Assembly (NCBI RefSeq): GCF_021462225.1
Contig: NC_061800.1
Span: 10,449,002 to 10,513,001 of the forward strand
Length of the DNA: 64,000 nt
Source: Girardinichthys multiradiatus
Lineage: Eukaryota; Chordata; Actinopteri; Cyprinodontiformes; Goodeidae
Direction of reading: 5' to 3'
The translations under genes and the position numbers were made by a program. A model generated the notes under the pieces. The model was not told the origin of the DNA, searched no databases, and was given only the letters and a program-made list of their open reading frames with translations. Numbering within the stretch: the stretch's first letter is position 1; each line of letters begins with the position of its first letter. Shown in pieces: positions 22,385 through 45,199 of this stretch.

Positions 22385-23968
22385 GTAAAATGTACAGATC
22401 TCCGAGGAAGAGGTAAATAGGTTCTTTCAGCGCAGGAGAACAAAGAAAGCTGGAGGACCTGATAACGTCTCCCCATCATGCCTAAAAGCCTGCGCACATC
22501 AACTCGCTCCGATCTTCACGAGGATCTTCAACAAGTCACTGGAGAAATGTGAGGTCCCCTCCTGCCTCAAACGATCCACCATCATCCCGGTTCCCAAGAA
22601 ACCCACCATCGTAGGATTAAATGACTACAGGCCTGTAGCCCTGACGTCTGTGATCATGAAGTCCTTTGAGCGGCTGGTGTTGAAGCACCTGAAAGACATC
22701 ACAGACCCCCTGCTGGACCCCCTGCAGTTTGCTTACCGAGCAAACAGGTCGGCAGATGATGCTGTTAACTTAGGTCTACACTTCATCCTGCAACACCTCG
22801 ACCATCCAGGGACGTACGCCAGGATCCTGTTTGTAGACTTCAGTTTGGCCTTCAACACCATCATACCAGACATCCTCCACCAGAAGCTCACACAGCTCAA
22901 CGCCCCAGCCTCCACCTGTCAGTGGATCAACAGCTTCCTGACAGACCGACAGCAGCAGGTGAGACCGGGAAGCATCTTCTCCCGAACCAGAACAATAAGT
23001 ACTGGTGCCCCCCAGGGGTGTGTTCTATCCCCACTCCTCTTCTCTCTGTACACAAATGACTGCACCTCATCGGACTCGTCCGTGAAACTCCTTAAGTTTA
23101 CAGATGACACCACTGTCATTGGACTGATCCAGGACGGTGATGAGTCTGCATACAGACAGCAGGTGGATCGGCTGGTACACTGGTGCGGTCAGAACTACCT
23201 TGAACTCAACCCACTCAAGAAATGGAAATGGTGGTGGACATTCGGAGAACACCACCCCCATACACCCCCCTCACCATCCTCAACAACACTGTATCAGCCG
23301 TGGACCACTTCAGGTTCTTAGGAACCACCATCTCTGAGGACCTGAGATGGTCTTCACACATAGACACTGTTTGAAAGAAGGCCCAGCAGAGACTGTACTT
23401 CCTGAGGCAACTCAAGAAGTTCAACCTTCCACAGGAGCTGTTGGTCATCTTCTAGACTGCCATTATTCAGTCTGTCCTGTCTTCATCCATCTCAGTGTGG
23501 TTTGGATCATCCACAAAACAGGACAGGTCCAGACTGCAACAAATAATCAGGACTGCAGAGAGAATAATCAGGGCTGACCTTCCCTCCATCCAGGACTTAT
23601 ACAGGTCTAGGGTCAAGAAAAGAGCTGCTAAAATATCTGCAGACCCCACACACCCTGCACATAAACTGTTCAGAGTTTTACCTTCAGGCCGCCGCTACAG
23701 AGCACTGTTTACTAAAACCAGCCGCCACAGAGACAGTTTCTTCCCCCAGGCTGTTTCTCTGATGAACATTGAATAGAGTACCAAACAACAGCATACAGAT
23801 GTTGCAAATGCACCTTTTTATTAGATATGTGTATATTGTAAATTGTAAATTGTAAATTTGTATATTGTGTAATGTAAAAACAGAACAAAAGAGCAAAGTG
23901 TACCGGAGGCAAATTCCTTGTTTGTATGTACGAACTTGGCAATAAAGCTGATTCTGATTCTGATTAAA
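22385..23968 (+). mobile_element. 5'-truncated Rex1-like LINE
   Basis: This is a non-LTR element with the reverse transcriptase and C-terminal region, ending in a TTCTGA-type tail ('gctgattctgattctgatta'). It runs in the same direction as the RTE LINE to its left. The endonuclease part is absent. AT-rich repeats ('tgtaaattgtaaattg') occupy the 3' untranslated part. The clade name is a judgement from protein blocks; CR1/L2-like labels are alternatives. Confidence 0.75.
22400..23776 (+). pseudogene. Rex1-like reverse transcriptase, frameshifted
   Basis: The first part (22650-23220) reads SFERLVLKHLKDITDPLLDP, LFVDFSLAFNTIIPD (motif A), STGAPQGCVLSPLLFSLYTN and KLLKFTDDTTVIG, where the usual FADD is FTDD. 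A frameshift near 23217 moves the reading to another frame. There are in-frame stops at 23372-23374 and 23453-23455. A further frame (23495-23776) gives RTAERIIRADLPSIQDLY and LPSGRRYRALFTKTSRHRDS, the family's C-terminal block. It is a clear pseudogene. Confidence 0.8.
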
Positions 23969-23999
23969 CAGTGTGTTGGAAAGGAAGTCATACTCTTAG

Positions 24000-25010
24000 A
24001 GCTTTTTGCCCACATTGAAAACCCTCCCAATATTGGAAGTTTATATGATTGACCAACACTAAATAGCACATACTTGTAAAGGGGAACAGTGGCATTGGGG
24101 TTTTGAGGTATGTAGCATGTTTGCACATCTAGAAACTGACATTTCTGCCTGTTCCTCTTTGCAAAATTGCTGTAGTTCAGTCACATATGATGGGGAACAT
24201 CTGTGAACATAATTCTTTAAGTCTTAACGCTCAACTTGAATTGGGTCTGTACTTTGACTGGACCATTTTAACACACGAGTATGCATTTAAACCATTCTAT
24301 TGTAGCTCTGGCTGTGTTGGGGCTGTTGTCCTGCTGAAAGGTAGAACTCATTCCCAGCCTCCAACAGTTTTGACCACCTTACCTGTCTCTGATGGATAAA
24401 AGCATGCCCGCAGTATTATGCTGCCGTTACCATGCTTTGCCTTGGGGATGATGCATTCAGGATGATGTGCAGTTTAAGTTTTGTCAGAATCTTTGGTTTT
24501 GGTCTCATCCAACCAGAGCATCTTCTTCCACATGTTTGCAGTGTCTCCTACAGGGCTGAACAGGGCTTGGGATATTGTTTTATAATCTAAACCTGCTTTG
24601 AACCTCTCTCCAGCTTTATGCCTGAACTGTCTGCCGTGTCCCTTGGTCGTTATGATGCTATTTCTTCACCAGCATTGATACCACTAATTTCTTCACAGAA
24701 CACCTGGATTTCTTCTGAAATTAATCTGCACACAAGTGGACACCGTTTACTAATTAGGAGACAACAATCGGCTTTATTTAAGGGCATCAGGGAAAAAGAG
24801 GCTGAATACAAATTAAAAACACACTTTCCAGATTTCTATTTGTAAAAAACAAATTGAAAATCATGTCTCCTTTTCTTCATAATCACACACTTTTTTTGTT
24901 CCTCCAACATCTCCAAACATACATTGTTTGTGGTTGTAACCTGACAAAATATGAAAATGGTTCAAAGGGTAGGAATACTTTCAAGACCCTGTCTGTCTGA
25001 CATTTTTACC
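24000..25010 (-). mobile_element. Tc1-like transposon remnant
   Basis: Both flanks have terminal-repeat-like bases ('acttgtaaaggggaacagtg' on the left, 'caaagggtaggaatactttc' on the right). The interior holds blocks seen in other minus-strand Tc1 copies, such as 'ttttggtctcatccaaccag' and 'gtgtctcctacagggctg'. No open transposase frame remains. Confidence 0.6.
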
Positions 25011-25429
25011 ACTCTTAAATGACTTGGTTTCCTTGTACCCCTCTGTTCCCATGGTTATAATCATATCTTTATTCATCTAATCAACAGTGAATGTCACTAA
25101 TCCAGATTTCCTTCTCTGGAGCCGCCCAGTTGTCTCTAATCCTCCTAAAGTTTCATATAACTACTTGCTTTTTCTTTCAATTCACTCTTTCCAAATTTTT
25201 ATTTGTTACAATCAAAATGTACCTTTTCAGATTTCTCTGCTGGGAGTGGATGCAGTCAGTTTAAATGCGACAGAATTTGAACTTATTTCCCTGTCCTCCA
25301 GGGACATCTGAATGTCCCAACTACAAAACCCAGTAGAGTCAGGAAAAGAAAATAGTAAGATGGTGTCAGCAGAGCCCCTCAGACTGGTTGCTGGAGGTCA
25401 CCTGAACTCGCTGCCTGCGTGTATTGCCA

Positions 25430-25488
25430 TATAAAGACAAAAGCTCTTTGATTCCTGTTTCTAAAGTGTTGCATGTCACTTCCTTCCT
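25430..25488 (+). promoter_or_regulatory. Candidate lcp1 promoter elements
   Basis: TATAAA stands at 25430-25435, and an ETS-type CACTTCCTTCC lies at 25478-25488. A PU.1/ETS site would suit a leukocyte gene such as lcp1. The assignment depends on the non-coding exon placed just downstream, which is inferred from its splice donor only. Confidence 0.35.
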
Positions 25489-25499
25489 CGTAGATTTGA

Positions 25500-25642
25500 A
25501 TAGATGTGCTGAGGCCCTTCATACTGCACCGACTCAGAGCGCTGCCTGTCAAGCTTTGAGCAGCTCAGCAGCCAGACGGACCTCCTGAGGAAAGGAAACG
25601 GAACCCTCCACTTCCAGAGACCATCATCGTCACATCTCTCAG
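25500..25642 (+). other. lcp1: Probable non-coding first exon of lcp1
   Basis: A unique, GC-richer stretch ends in CTCTCAG followed by the donor gtaaag at 25643. It lies 5 kb upstream of the coding start exon, whose acceptor (30700-30701) leaves 32 bases of leader before the ATG. Plastin genes normally have such a separated leader exon. The 5' border is approximate. Confidence 0.45.
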
Positions 25643-28497
25643 GTAAAGTGGTAGAGATCAGGTGGCCTCACGTCCGTGCAGGTGTCTCCTGAAGTCATCA
25701 CGGTTAGAGGTCAGGTGAATTTCAAGAAGCATCTCTGCTAAAAAAAAAAAGCAAAAAGAATTGAAAAAAGGTGAAAATATAGATTGCATTTGTGATTATA
25801 TAGGACTTTCTGTAATCCTTACCCAGCGTTTCTGTGCTATGGTTCAACTTGGGTTTAATATTTGAAAAATGCTATCCTATTTCACTAAAGATGTGCACTA
25901 TAGAAGTGCCGTGTTTACACTGTGACACCCGGTGCACAATTCATTTGAATGATTTAGATGCTTCTCATGTATAAATAAAAAGATTGGGCCAGTTAGAAGC
26001 AGAGTGAGGCCTACAAGGAGAGGAACAAGAAGCTGAAGCTCTGCAGTTAGAAGGAAAGGAAGTTTGTGGTTAGCTTCACTTCAACTGAAAAAAAAAACGC
26101 TCTAAGACTGCATTGCGTGGACTAGAAGAAACATCACCTCATTCCTGTCAGCATTTGATTTACGATTAATAGTTGTTGATGTGCAATAAGATGACCAGGA
26201 TGTGGAACACGTGTGAGACATGCTGATCCGGCTTAGCACAAGCAGAAACACGATCAGAATCTGGGAGTTTACACTGCTCAGAAACGGTTCTGTTCACTCT
26301 AATTCATGCAGTTTTCTGGTGCACATGCTTTTCTGAACTAGATATTACTCCTCTGTTTCAGTGCCTTTTAAATATGCTGGTCAATCTGACACCTAACAGA
26401 TGCAACTTCGAGAATATAGTCATTGTAACTTGCATCTTTCTTTTTTTGCAAAAACCGTCATGATGGGGAACATTTCAGTGGCATGCTATTATATGAAAAA
26501 AATGCCCCTTTTTCTGCCATCACAATTGTTGCATTAGATGCCAGACAGATTAAAGAAATAACATGTACAAAGTGTTTGCCGTGGTCTGAGACAGCAAATA
26601 TGTCAAGTAGACAAAAAAGACTTTAAAAACAGTTATTTGTCTGTTTAACACGAAAAACATCCACCAGACCCGAAACAAATTCATTTCTGACTGAGATTCT
26701 GATATTTTCTTCATCTGTGGTGCTTCAGTGAAACTGGTGTTAGCTCCCATGTTGCCGGTTCTTAAACTAAATGGTTGGAGATAAAAATGCATTTAATTAC
26801 AGAATTTTCTGCAGAGACAGTCAAATGTTAAACTCTCGCCTTATCAACCCAAGAGGCTGTCCAAACCATGTCTGTATTGTTTAATTATAACATTAAGGTC
26901 CAACATTCTGATGCCATCAGACCAAGAAAAGTAGGAAATGTTCCCTGGTTAAAAGATTAGCCAGTTAAAGTTTGACTTTTTATTCATTTTCACAAGAACA
27001 CCATCCTTCGTTGATTTAAACAGCAGCAATGATCAAAACAGAAGCAACATACGTCTGATTTGAAAGTCAAATTGTGCTGTTGTAAAAATGCAAACTAACG
27101 TTTTTGATTCAAAATCTGAGCTTCTGCAACATGTAACTGTTTTAGCACCAACCTGTTAGACAGTAATCTAATATAGCCTACGGCCTTTAACCTTTTATGT
27201 TTCCTTGTTTTTCTGTCTTCAAGGAAAACTCTTTTCACTTTGGGTTTGGACTTGCTGTGGGAAGCAGTTTTGAATGAACGATAAGACCATAACAGAAAGG
27301 AGCTGTGGGTCCACTGCAGCATGGCAGATATAAACGTACTACCGATTACAAAGCAGGTCAGATTTGTTCCGCAGGACGATTACAATCCTTACCAACGCAG
27401 GAAGGAAGCTTTAGGAACCAGAACAATGCAACATATGCGAGCTGGTACCATTTTTCTCTGTCAGCAGATAAAGGTCAGAGAAGCAGCAGTGGGCAGTCTT
27501 AACCAGTACAAATCTCACAGGTTAAATGTCAGACAGTCCTTTTTGGGTATTCAAAGTGGGTGAGAAACAAACCCTTAAACTGATCGGACCCGCAGTTCTG
27601 AGCCGAGTTTCAGTTCTGCTTCTGATCTGCTGCAAGAAGCAACTTCCTTGTTTTCACCGCCTGCAGAGTTTGGAGCAGTGAAGCCAAAAGTTCCCTAAAA
27701 CTCTGAGAGGGGGACGTCACTGCCTGTGTCTTCTTAAAACATGTCCTTTTACTGCTCTCCAAACCTTTACCTGTCCAGTCTGAACTGGAACGGTGTTGCA
27801 CTCGCCTAAAGAGCGACAACAGGAATTCAACATATATGTCATTGTTTTACTTCATCTAGTGTAGTTCCCTCCAAGTACCTCTCTTTACGTATGAATATCT
27901 TGTTAACGTCCCTCTCCATACAAAAAGAAAGAATGACAGAAATCTCTCCGACATGGATGTTTTAACAAGATATCATTTTAACTTCCTCTTAATGGTTTAA
28001 AATCATTCCAAGGAAAAGCAGAGCAGCTATCTATACTTGTTTACCTGCTCAGTTGTCTGAAGCTCTTATTGGTGCTTTGTAACATTTATGTGAAAAACAG
28101 GTTTCTGTCCTCACTGGGTGTTACTGGTTGGAATGAATGTGACATTCAGAAATAAAAAAGGAATTTTAGAAAGTAGAAACTCAACATCTTTGGGTTAGTC
28201 CAGTGTTTTATCCAGTTGTAACCTGCATTTATGGGCAGTGCAACTAGTTTGATTGCCAAAAACAAGTTCGTAATATTCATCAGAAAGGTTATTGATGGGC
28301 TGCTGTCTTATTTGAGAAGTAAAACATCAGAACACCTTTAAGTGTGTCATATTACTATAATACTCAAGCTGTTTTTTATCATGTTTCACCATCAGGGTTC
28401 CTTTACTGTGTAGGTGCAGGAAGTTAAATCATTAACACTAACAAGCTTCTTCCTTTTGTTAGCTAAAATGTCATCTGAACTGCCAAAAAAGGATCTG

Positions 28498-28540
28498 CAA
28501 ACACACACACGCACACACACACACGCAGACAGACGCGTTC
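28498..28540. repeat. CA-rich microsatellite
   Basis: An imperfect (CA)n run with interspersed CG and CAGA units. It makes spurious Thr/His-rich open frames and has no other evident role. Confidence 0.7.
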
Positions 28541-29117
28541 AGGGTGAATCATCACACCCTGAATTAAAATGTCCTGCATGTCATGTGATCCCACTCAGAG
28601 ATGCTTCTCTCTGTCTCATCTGCTGCTTTTGTTCAAAGAACTATACAAGTTTAGGTTAAAAGCTGTAGGATCAGTAAGCGTGTGCATTATGATGGGAAAA
28701 AGACTAAAGACATGGTGGCCTTTCATCTAAATAAGAAACATTAGCCCAGATGTTTTAATACAGATGTGATTTATCAGTTTATTGACAAAAGAAACTGCAG
28801 TTCTTCCCTCATCACCTTCACTGAGCTGCAGAAAACATGTTTTTTTTCCCCAGCAGGGGAAGCTTGCTCATCAACTAAGAGGACAAACCTTTTGATCTCT
28901 CTTCTAGAGAGATCAAATTATTTTTTCTGTGCGCTGTTTTCTAGAAGCGATTTCATCATGATTTCTTTCTCAAATGCCTGCACAACCATACCCCAGCTGA
29001 ATCCTTGCTGAAGCACATTGATCTAGAAGATATGGGCCCAGACAGGAATAACCAAGACACAGTCACATTAATAAATGTCAGCTATTCCACTTCCACTTTT
29101 CTGTAGCCATATTGTAA

Positions 29118-29185
29118 TTTTGTCAAGTCAAGTTTATTTATATAGTGCTTTTCAGCAACAAGGCACTCAAAGCGCTTTTGTAACA
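29118..29185 (-). repeat. L2/SINE-type 3' tail fragment
   Basis: On the minus strand the segment reads AAAGCGCTTTGAGTGCC and then GCACTATATAAATAAACTTG, the same tail design as the SINE at 27-256 and the L2 at 2752. No body is attached. Confidence 0.55.
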
Positions 29186-30733
29186 CTCCTATGTCTGTTG
29201 CAGAATGAGCGCAGTGTCAACATGTGTGCCTTCCACTCACCAAGAATGTAACATTTGCTTCTTTAAATGGTCCAATAAATTTCACAAATCTGCTGCAGTT
29301 AATATTCAAAAAGAATATGATTGGTTAACCTTTATGATTTAAAAAGTCTTTTATATCGATTTGATGCCATCATTGCTACAATTTTAAGATGAGTCTTGGG
29401 CTCGAAAAAGGTCACCAAAAATGACCTCTGACCCCTCCTGAAACAGTGACAGATGTTTTAGAGAGAGCTGAATTCAATGAAATCCTATTCATGTCAGGAA
29501 AATATTTGTTTTTCTGAACTGATGTTTTGAAACCAAAAAGTGACGCTTTGCTCTTAACACATGTTCAAACTGCTCAACATGAACTGGGGTTTTTCCTGTT
29601 TGTTGTGTTTTGCCAGATGATGAAGAAGGAACATCCTTACTAAATGCATGTCTCACATAAAAAAAAACTCCCGGTTTGAAAGCAAACAGGAAGACCTCCT
29701 GTAGTCAGAATTTCAAGAAGGAAACTAACTCCAAAATGCAATGTGTCTGCCCTGTGCTTAGCACTAAGTGATGTCGTGATAAAGGTTTTTGCACTATTGA
29801 CAGTTTTTATTCTGAACCTGTTTTGTTAGGGTTTAATTACATAAAAAGCAGAGAAAAACTTAGCTTTTAGCCTGATCGCTGCATACAACAAGAACGAATC
29901 CTGCTGTTCTTCCTCGTTGGTATTAGAAACTCATTAAGCTGCGTTTGATCTTATTCCCAGATCCAAGTTTGGACCTCAGAGGATAATAAAACACAGTATT
30001 AGTAGACAGTAGCCATTAGCTTTATCTGCTGACCGAGGCCTTTTGAAAAGAATCTCTTTGAAGCAACGATCCGTATGCTTGAAAAAAGGTCCAAATTACA
30101 GCTAATATGCTGCATATTTACCTTCTGACTTGATCCCAACACTTCTGCTGAGTATCACTCATATTACGATATTTAAATATAGACTCGTCCACTTCTTTTA
30201 GTTGGAGCTTTTAACTATAAAGGTGTTTAATAATCAGGTAGAGTTCAGAGTTTCAGTGTGTTCCTGCTTCTGATCACAGCCTCACTGGGGATAAACAGAT
30301 CTTCACCACCAGATAGAAAGGTCGTGTTTTAAAATAGAAACGGTGTTAAAAAGATCTCAGTATAGTCCCTAAAGAACCATTCTTCTAATATGACCCGTTT
30401 AGGAAAGAACCGAGGACGTCTGCTTTATCTGTCCAGTGAGAAGTCGGCTAACGTTCAAACCTTGTTGCACATACACCAAGAAGTTGCAAACAAGTGGTTG
30501 TTTTTCAGACAGGATGTGCTGCAATGGGAGGAAGTTCTAGAATGGCAAAAGTGAGAACTGTAAATGCTTTGCATCACAATACTAAATTAGGAGATAAAAT
30601 CACTTAGTTTCCATCTGACCTGCTCTGCAGGTGTGGCCTGAAGCACAGCTCCCACATCTCAGCTTTATAGATAATGCTCTGTGTGTTTCCTCTTGGATCA
30701 GTTTAGGGTCCACTTCTGATTCAAGTTGCCAAC

Positions 30734-36703
<5,970 letters not shown>

Positions 36704-37215
36704 AGAGACCAGATGGACCACTGACCCGACACATCCAGAGTCTGAGAGCAGAGAGGAGAACCAGCTCTTATTTTCTTTTTAGGCAACGAATGAAACTGGA
36801 TGATTTCTACAAATGTCTTTCAGAAGCAGAAAAAATCATGTTCTCCGTTTCTTTAAAGGGTAAAAAGTTATTTTTTTAACATCTGTACAACTCAGTAAGA
36901 TTCTGCCTCAAACAAACAGAACCAAGCAGTTCTAACTCCAACCAGTCTCAACACCCGATCAGTAACTGGTAACTAATTGATGCTGAGTCAACTATAAATT
37001 ACAGACTTGTAATGAAGTCAGTATTATTTGTGTTTGGGTCCAGCCGACTTGGTGCCATATTGGCTTTCTGAATTTGAAGACTTTCTGCTTCCATTTCATG
37101 TCACTGAATCTTGTTGTTCTGTAAACGTGAACGGGTTCACCTTCTGCTCATTCCTCTGGTACGAACACGCCGTTTCACTTGTTCAATTACAGTTTTATCT
37201 CAGATGTATAAACCA

Positions 37216-37221
37216 AATAAA
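37216..37221 (+). terminator. Probable lcp1 poly(A) signal
   Basis: AATAAA lies 513 bases after the stop codon and is followed 25-40 bases later by a T/GT-rich stretch ('ttggtgttgtttg'), as expected for 3' end cleavage. Confidence 0.55.
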
Positions 37222-37229
37222 GAGAATTT

Positions 37230-38330
37230 TTTTTATTATAACCTTGGTGTTGTTTGATTGGGATGTAGCCTGCTGTGAAGAACTGAACCTTACAGGAGCT
37301 GCTCCAACATGGCCCATGTTGACATGCAGCCAGACTGGAAATCTCCTGCTGATTGGGCAGCTTTTCAGGCTCCAGTATTTATGTTGGGTTTATGTTCACG
37401 CCTCCAACAGATCAGTTTCCAATCACAGAAACTCCGGACTTGAACCCGTCCACAGAACCAATGGACAGCATAGCGGGCCTGCTCCAGGACCATCAGCAAG
37501 GAGCTTGATGAAACTGGTGAGAATATGGTAGAAATATGCTGGTAATAAATGATCTGAAGACAGTTGGGACCAGTCACCAAGGAGACCATCAATAACCCTA
37601 CACTGTATTGGAGTGAGACAGAAGGCACTCCTTGTGTTGTACGGGTCCGTTTTCCAGATCCAGAAAAAGCTCCAACATCAACTGGACCTGCTGTGGTTGG
37701 AGAAAGAGGACAGCTCAGCACGTCCCAAACAAGGTCATATTCTGCTTTTAGACTTTCTGCTGAGGGTGCAAGAATACTTCACCGGATTGTTGAGCTATTG
37801 AACAGGATCGAATCGTGGACCAGAACATCCTTCCTTCAGCCAGAACACTGGAGGAGGATACTGGACGGGTCTCTCCAGCAACAAGGGAGCGATTAAAGCA
37901 GAATTGGATTAAAGTGATAACCTGGATTAGCCAGTCCAGACCTCGGTCCTTCAGAAAACCAGTGGAAGGAGCTGAAGCTTGTGGTTACCAAGCAGCAGCC
38001 AAGAAAAGAAAGGATTTAGAGCAGCTCTAAAACAGCTCATTTAAATGGTTAAATTACCTCCTCCGCATGTCTCCAAGTTCTGCTGGGTCCTGGTAATGAA
38101 CCATCACACCAGTCAGGTGTTCTGAACCAAGGACGGATCCAAATCATGGCAGATCCTGGCCCTCAGACAGAGAGTTTCTGTAGCGAGGAGTGACCCAACA
38201 CGTCTGGTCACATTTACCTCAAGATAAATCTATTTTGAACTAATGTGAAGTTTCTGGTTTATATTCCCTCGCTTTAAACTACGATAAAACAGAATGATTA
38301 TTCTGTTGCAAGTGAATAAATATGTACAGC
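37230..38330. other. lcp1-cnot11 intergenic stretch, unexplained
   Basis: Several overlapping open frames of 60-118 codons occur between 37360 and 38030 on both strands. None resembles a known protein, and none has convincing splice borders or codon bias. The sequence is less AT-rich than its surroundings, so it may be an old repeat or part of an untranslated region. Confidence 0.35.
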
Positions 38331-38640
38331 GGTGTAAAAAAATTACAGCACAGTATAGAAAAAAATATCCAACCTCCCCACTGACTAGCGTAAGGTAGTT
38401 AGGTCACACAGCATCAAGCCCACTTATAATTGGGTCAAACAAAACTACTTTTTCACTAGACGAAGGTCCAGTCAAAGTCCGGACACACAGCCGATTGAGC
38501 TGCTGTGGTATGGCCTTAAAAAGGCAATTCATGCTTAAAAACCTTTAAAATATGCAAGATTTCTGCAAAGAATGGGTGGAAATTCCTCCACAACAATCCT
38601 AAAGACTCTTGGCCGGATACGGCAAACCTCTGTTGTTGCA
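38330..38640 (+). mobile_element. Tc1-like transposon fragment
   Basis: The bases from 'gcggtgtaaaaaaattacag' resemble a decayed terminal repeat. 'gtcaaagtccggacacacag' and the following bases read like the transposase block QSPDTQPIELLWYGLKK. Confidence 0.45.
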
Positions 38641-39329
38641 TGCTGAATTTACTTCTGTCCAATATTCAAATCTATTTGATGATCGGAATCATTTAGGTGT
38701 GACAGAAAAGCAAAATCAGAAGAAATGCGAGGAATTCCCACGGGACGAACAGCTGCAACGATGGTCACCAAACCCAGATACTAGAACATACAGCGGCTCT
38801 CTGACCTCAAACCTGTTCGTTAGCCTTAGACTCCCTGAGATGGGACAGGAAGTGACCATCAGTGTTTTTCCTGTCTTACCATGAGTCTGATTAAATTTAG
38901 CCTCATCTTTTCATCATTCAGCACATATGAATTGCTGTAAATTAAATCAGATGATGGTTCTTGGTTTGACACATGATCTGGTTGACAGTGGTCTCTCAAC
39001 TATTAACTGCAGCAAGGATGGGCTGCCTGGGTAAGAAATGATCTCAGGACCTGAGCGCCCCCAGGTGGTGTGGTAAGTTTAAAGGTGATGACAATAAAAA
39101 AAATGAATAAGAGTTCAGGAGGGAAAAATCTGATTTTTCTTTTTTTTTTTACTTTTGTAGGAAGAGAGAAAAACCCAAGTAAAACTGGAGATGAGAGTCA
39201 AAGACTTGGTGTCTGGTTAAAAAATATATATTTACACTATTTACTCTCAGTACAGTGAGCAGCATCCAATACTGATGCACCAAGAGCTGGAGAGGAAGAG
39301 GAAGCTGTGTTGCTGTCTCTGTGAGGCTC

Positions 39330-44691
<5,362 letters not shown>

Positions 44692-45136
44692 GATGGTAGT
44701 CCGCTTACCCGGATTTGCTGTACTTTAGCTAAGTTAGCTCGCTTAAAAAAAAAACAACGACGTATTATTAAATTAATAAAAGGTCCAATGATATCACCGT
44801 GGAGAAATGTTAATTCATGGTTGAATAAGTCCGGAAAACATAATAAAAAATCTTCACACGGCATTAGCAACCTGAGCTCTGTTAGCAACCACTTAGCCTA
44901 GTTTACATGGTAACTCCAACTAAAAATAAACGAAGAAGTCATTCCAAAACAACATTCTGACCAAGAACATTCACTATGAACAATTATGTTACTACAAGCA
45001 GTCGCATGGAACCAACAAATTGGCCCCGAATCGGATTTAGGAGCCAGAAAGCGTTTTAACGGCCTTAAAACTAGGTTCCTAGAGCACCGAATTAGCCGTT
45101 TAAGTTTGAGATGGGACCCTTCCGTTGAATTGCACC

Positions 45137-45151
45137 TTGGGAGATGTAGTT
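45137..45151 (-). promoter_or_regulatory. ZNF143/Staf-like motif upstream of cnot11
   Basis: TTGGGAGATGTAGTT is, in reverse, AACTACATCTCCCAA, close to the ACTACAATTCCCA motif bound by ZNF143 in housekeeping promoters. It lies about 450 bp upstream of the cnot11 ATG. A second, weaker CCCAGCAGCCTTTGCG-type site is at about 45335-45350. Confidence 0.35.
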
Positions 45152-45199
45152 ACATTGTCGGGATTTTACTTTTATTTTCAAAATAGACGATTGAGTTTT

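Larger units (their letters stand above)
25643..30701 (+). other. lcp1 intron 1 (putative), largely unrecognised
   Basis: No coding exon is supported in this 5-kb stretch. It contains a CA-rich microsatellite near 28498-28540 and an L2-type tail at about 29118-29185. The rest is unique or too decayed to name. Confidence 0.4.

Noticed and set aside
27305..27563. 80-codon frame beginning MADINVLPITKQ
   Set aside because: It is in lcp1 intron 1, with no splice borders, codon bias or known motif.
37028..37531. 167-codon frame after lcp1
   Set aside because: It starts in the lcp1 3' untranslated region, spans the poly(A) signal, and has no coding bias or recognisable motif.
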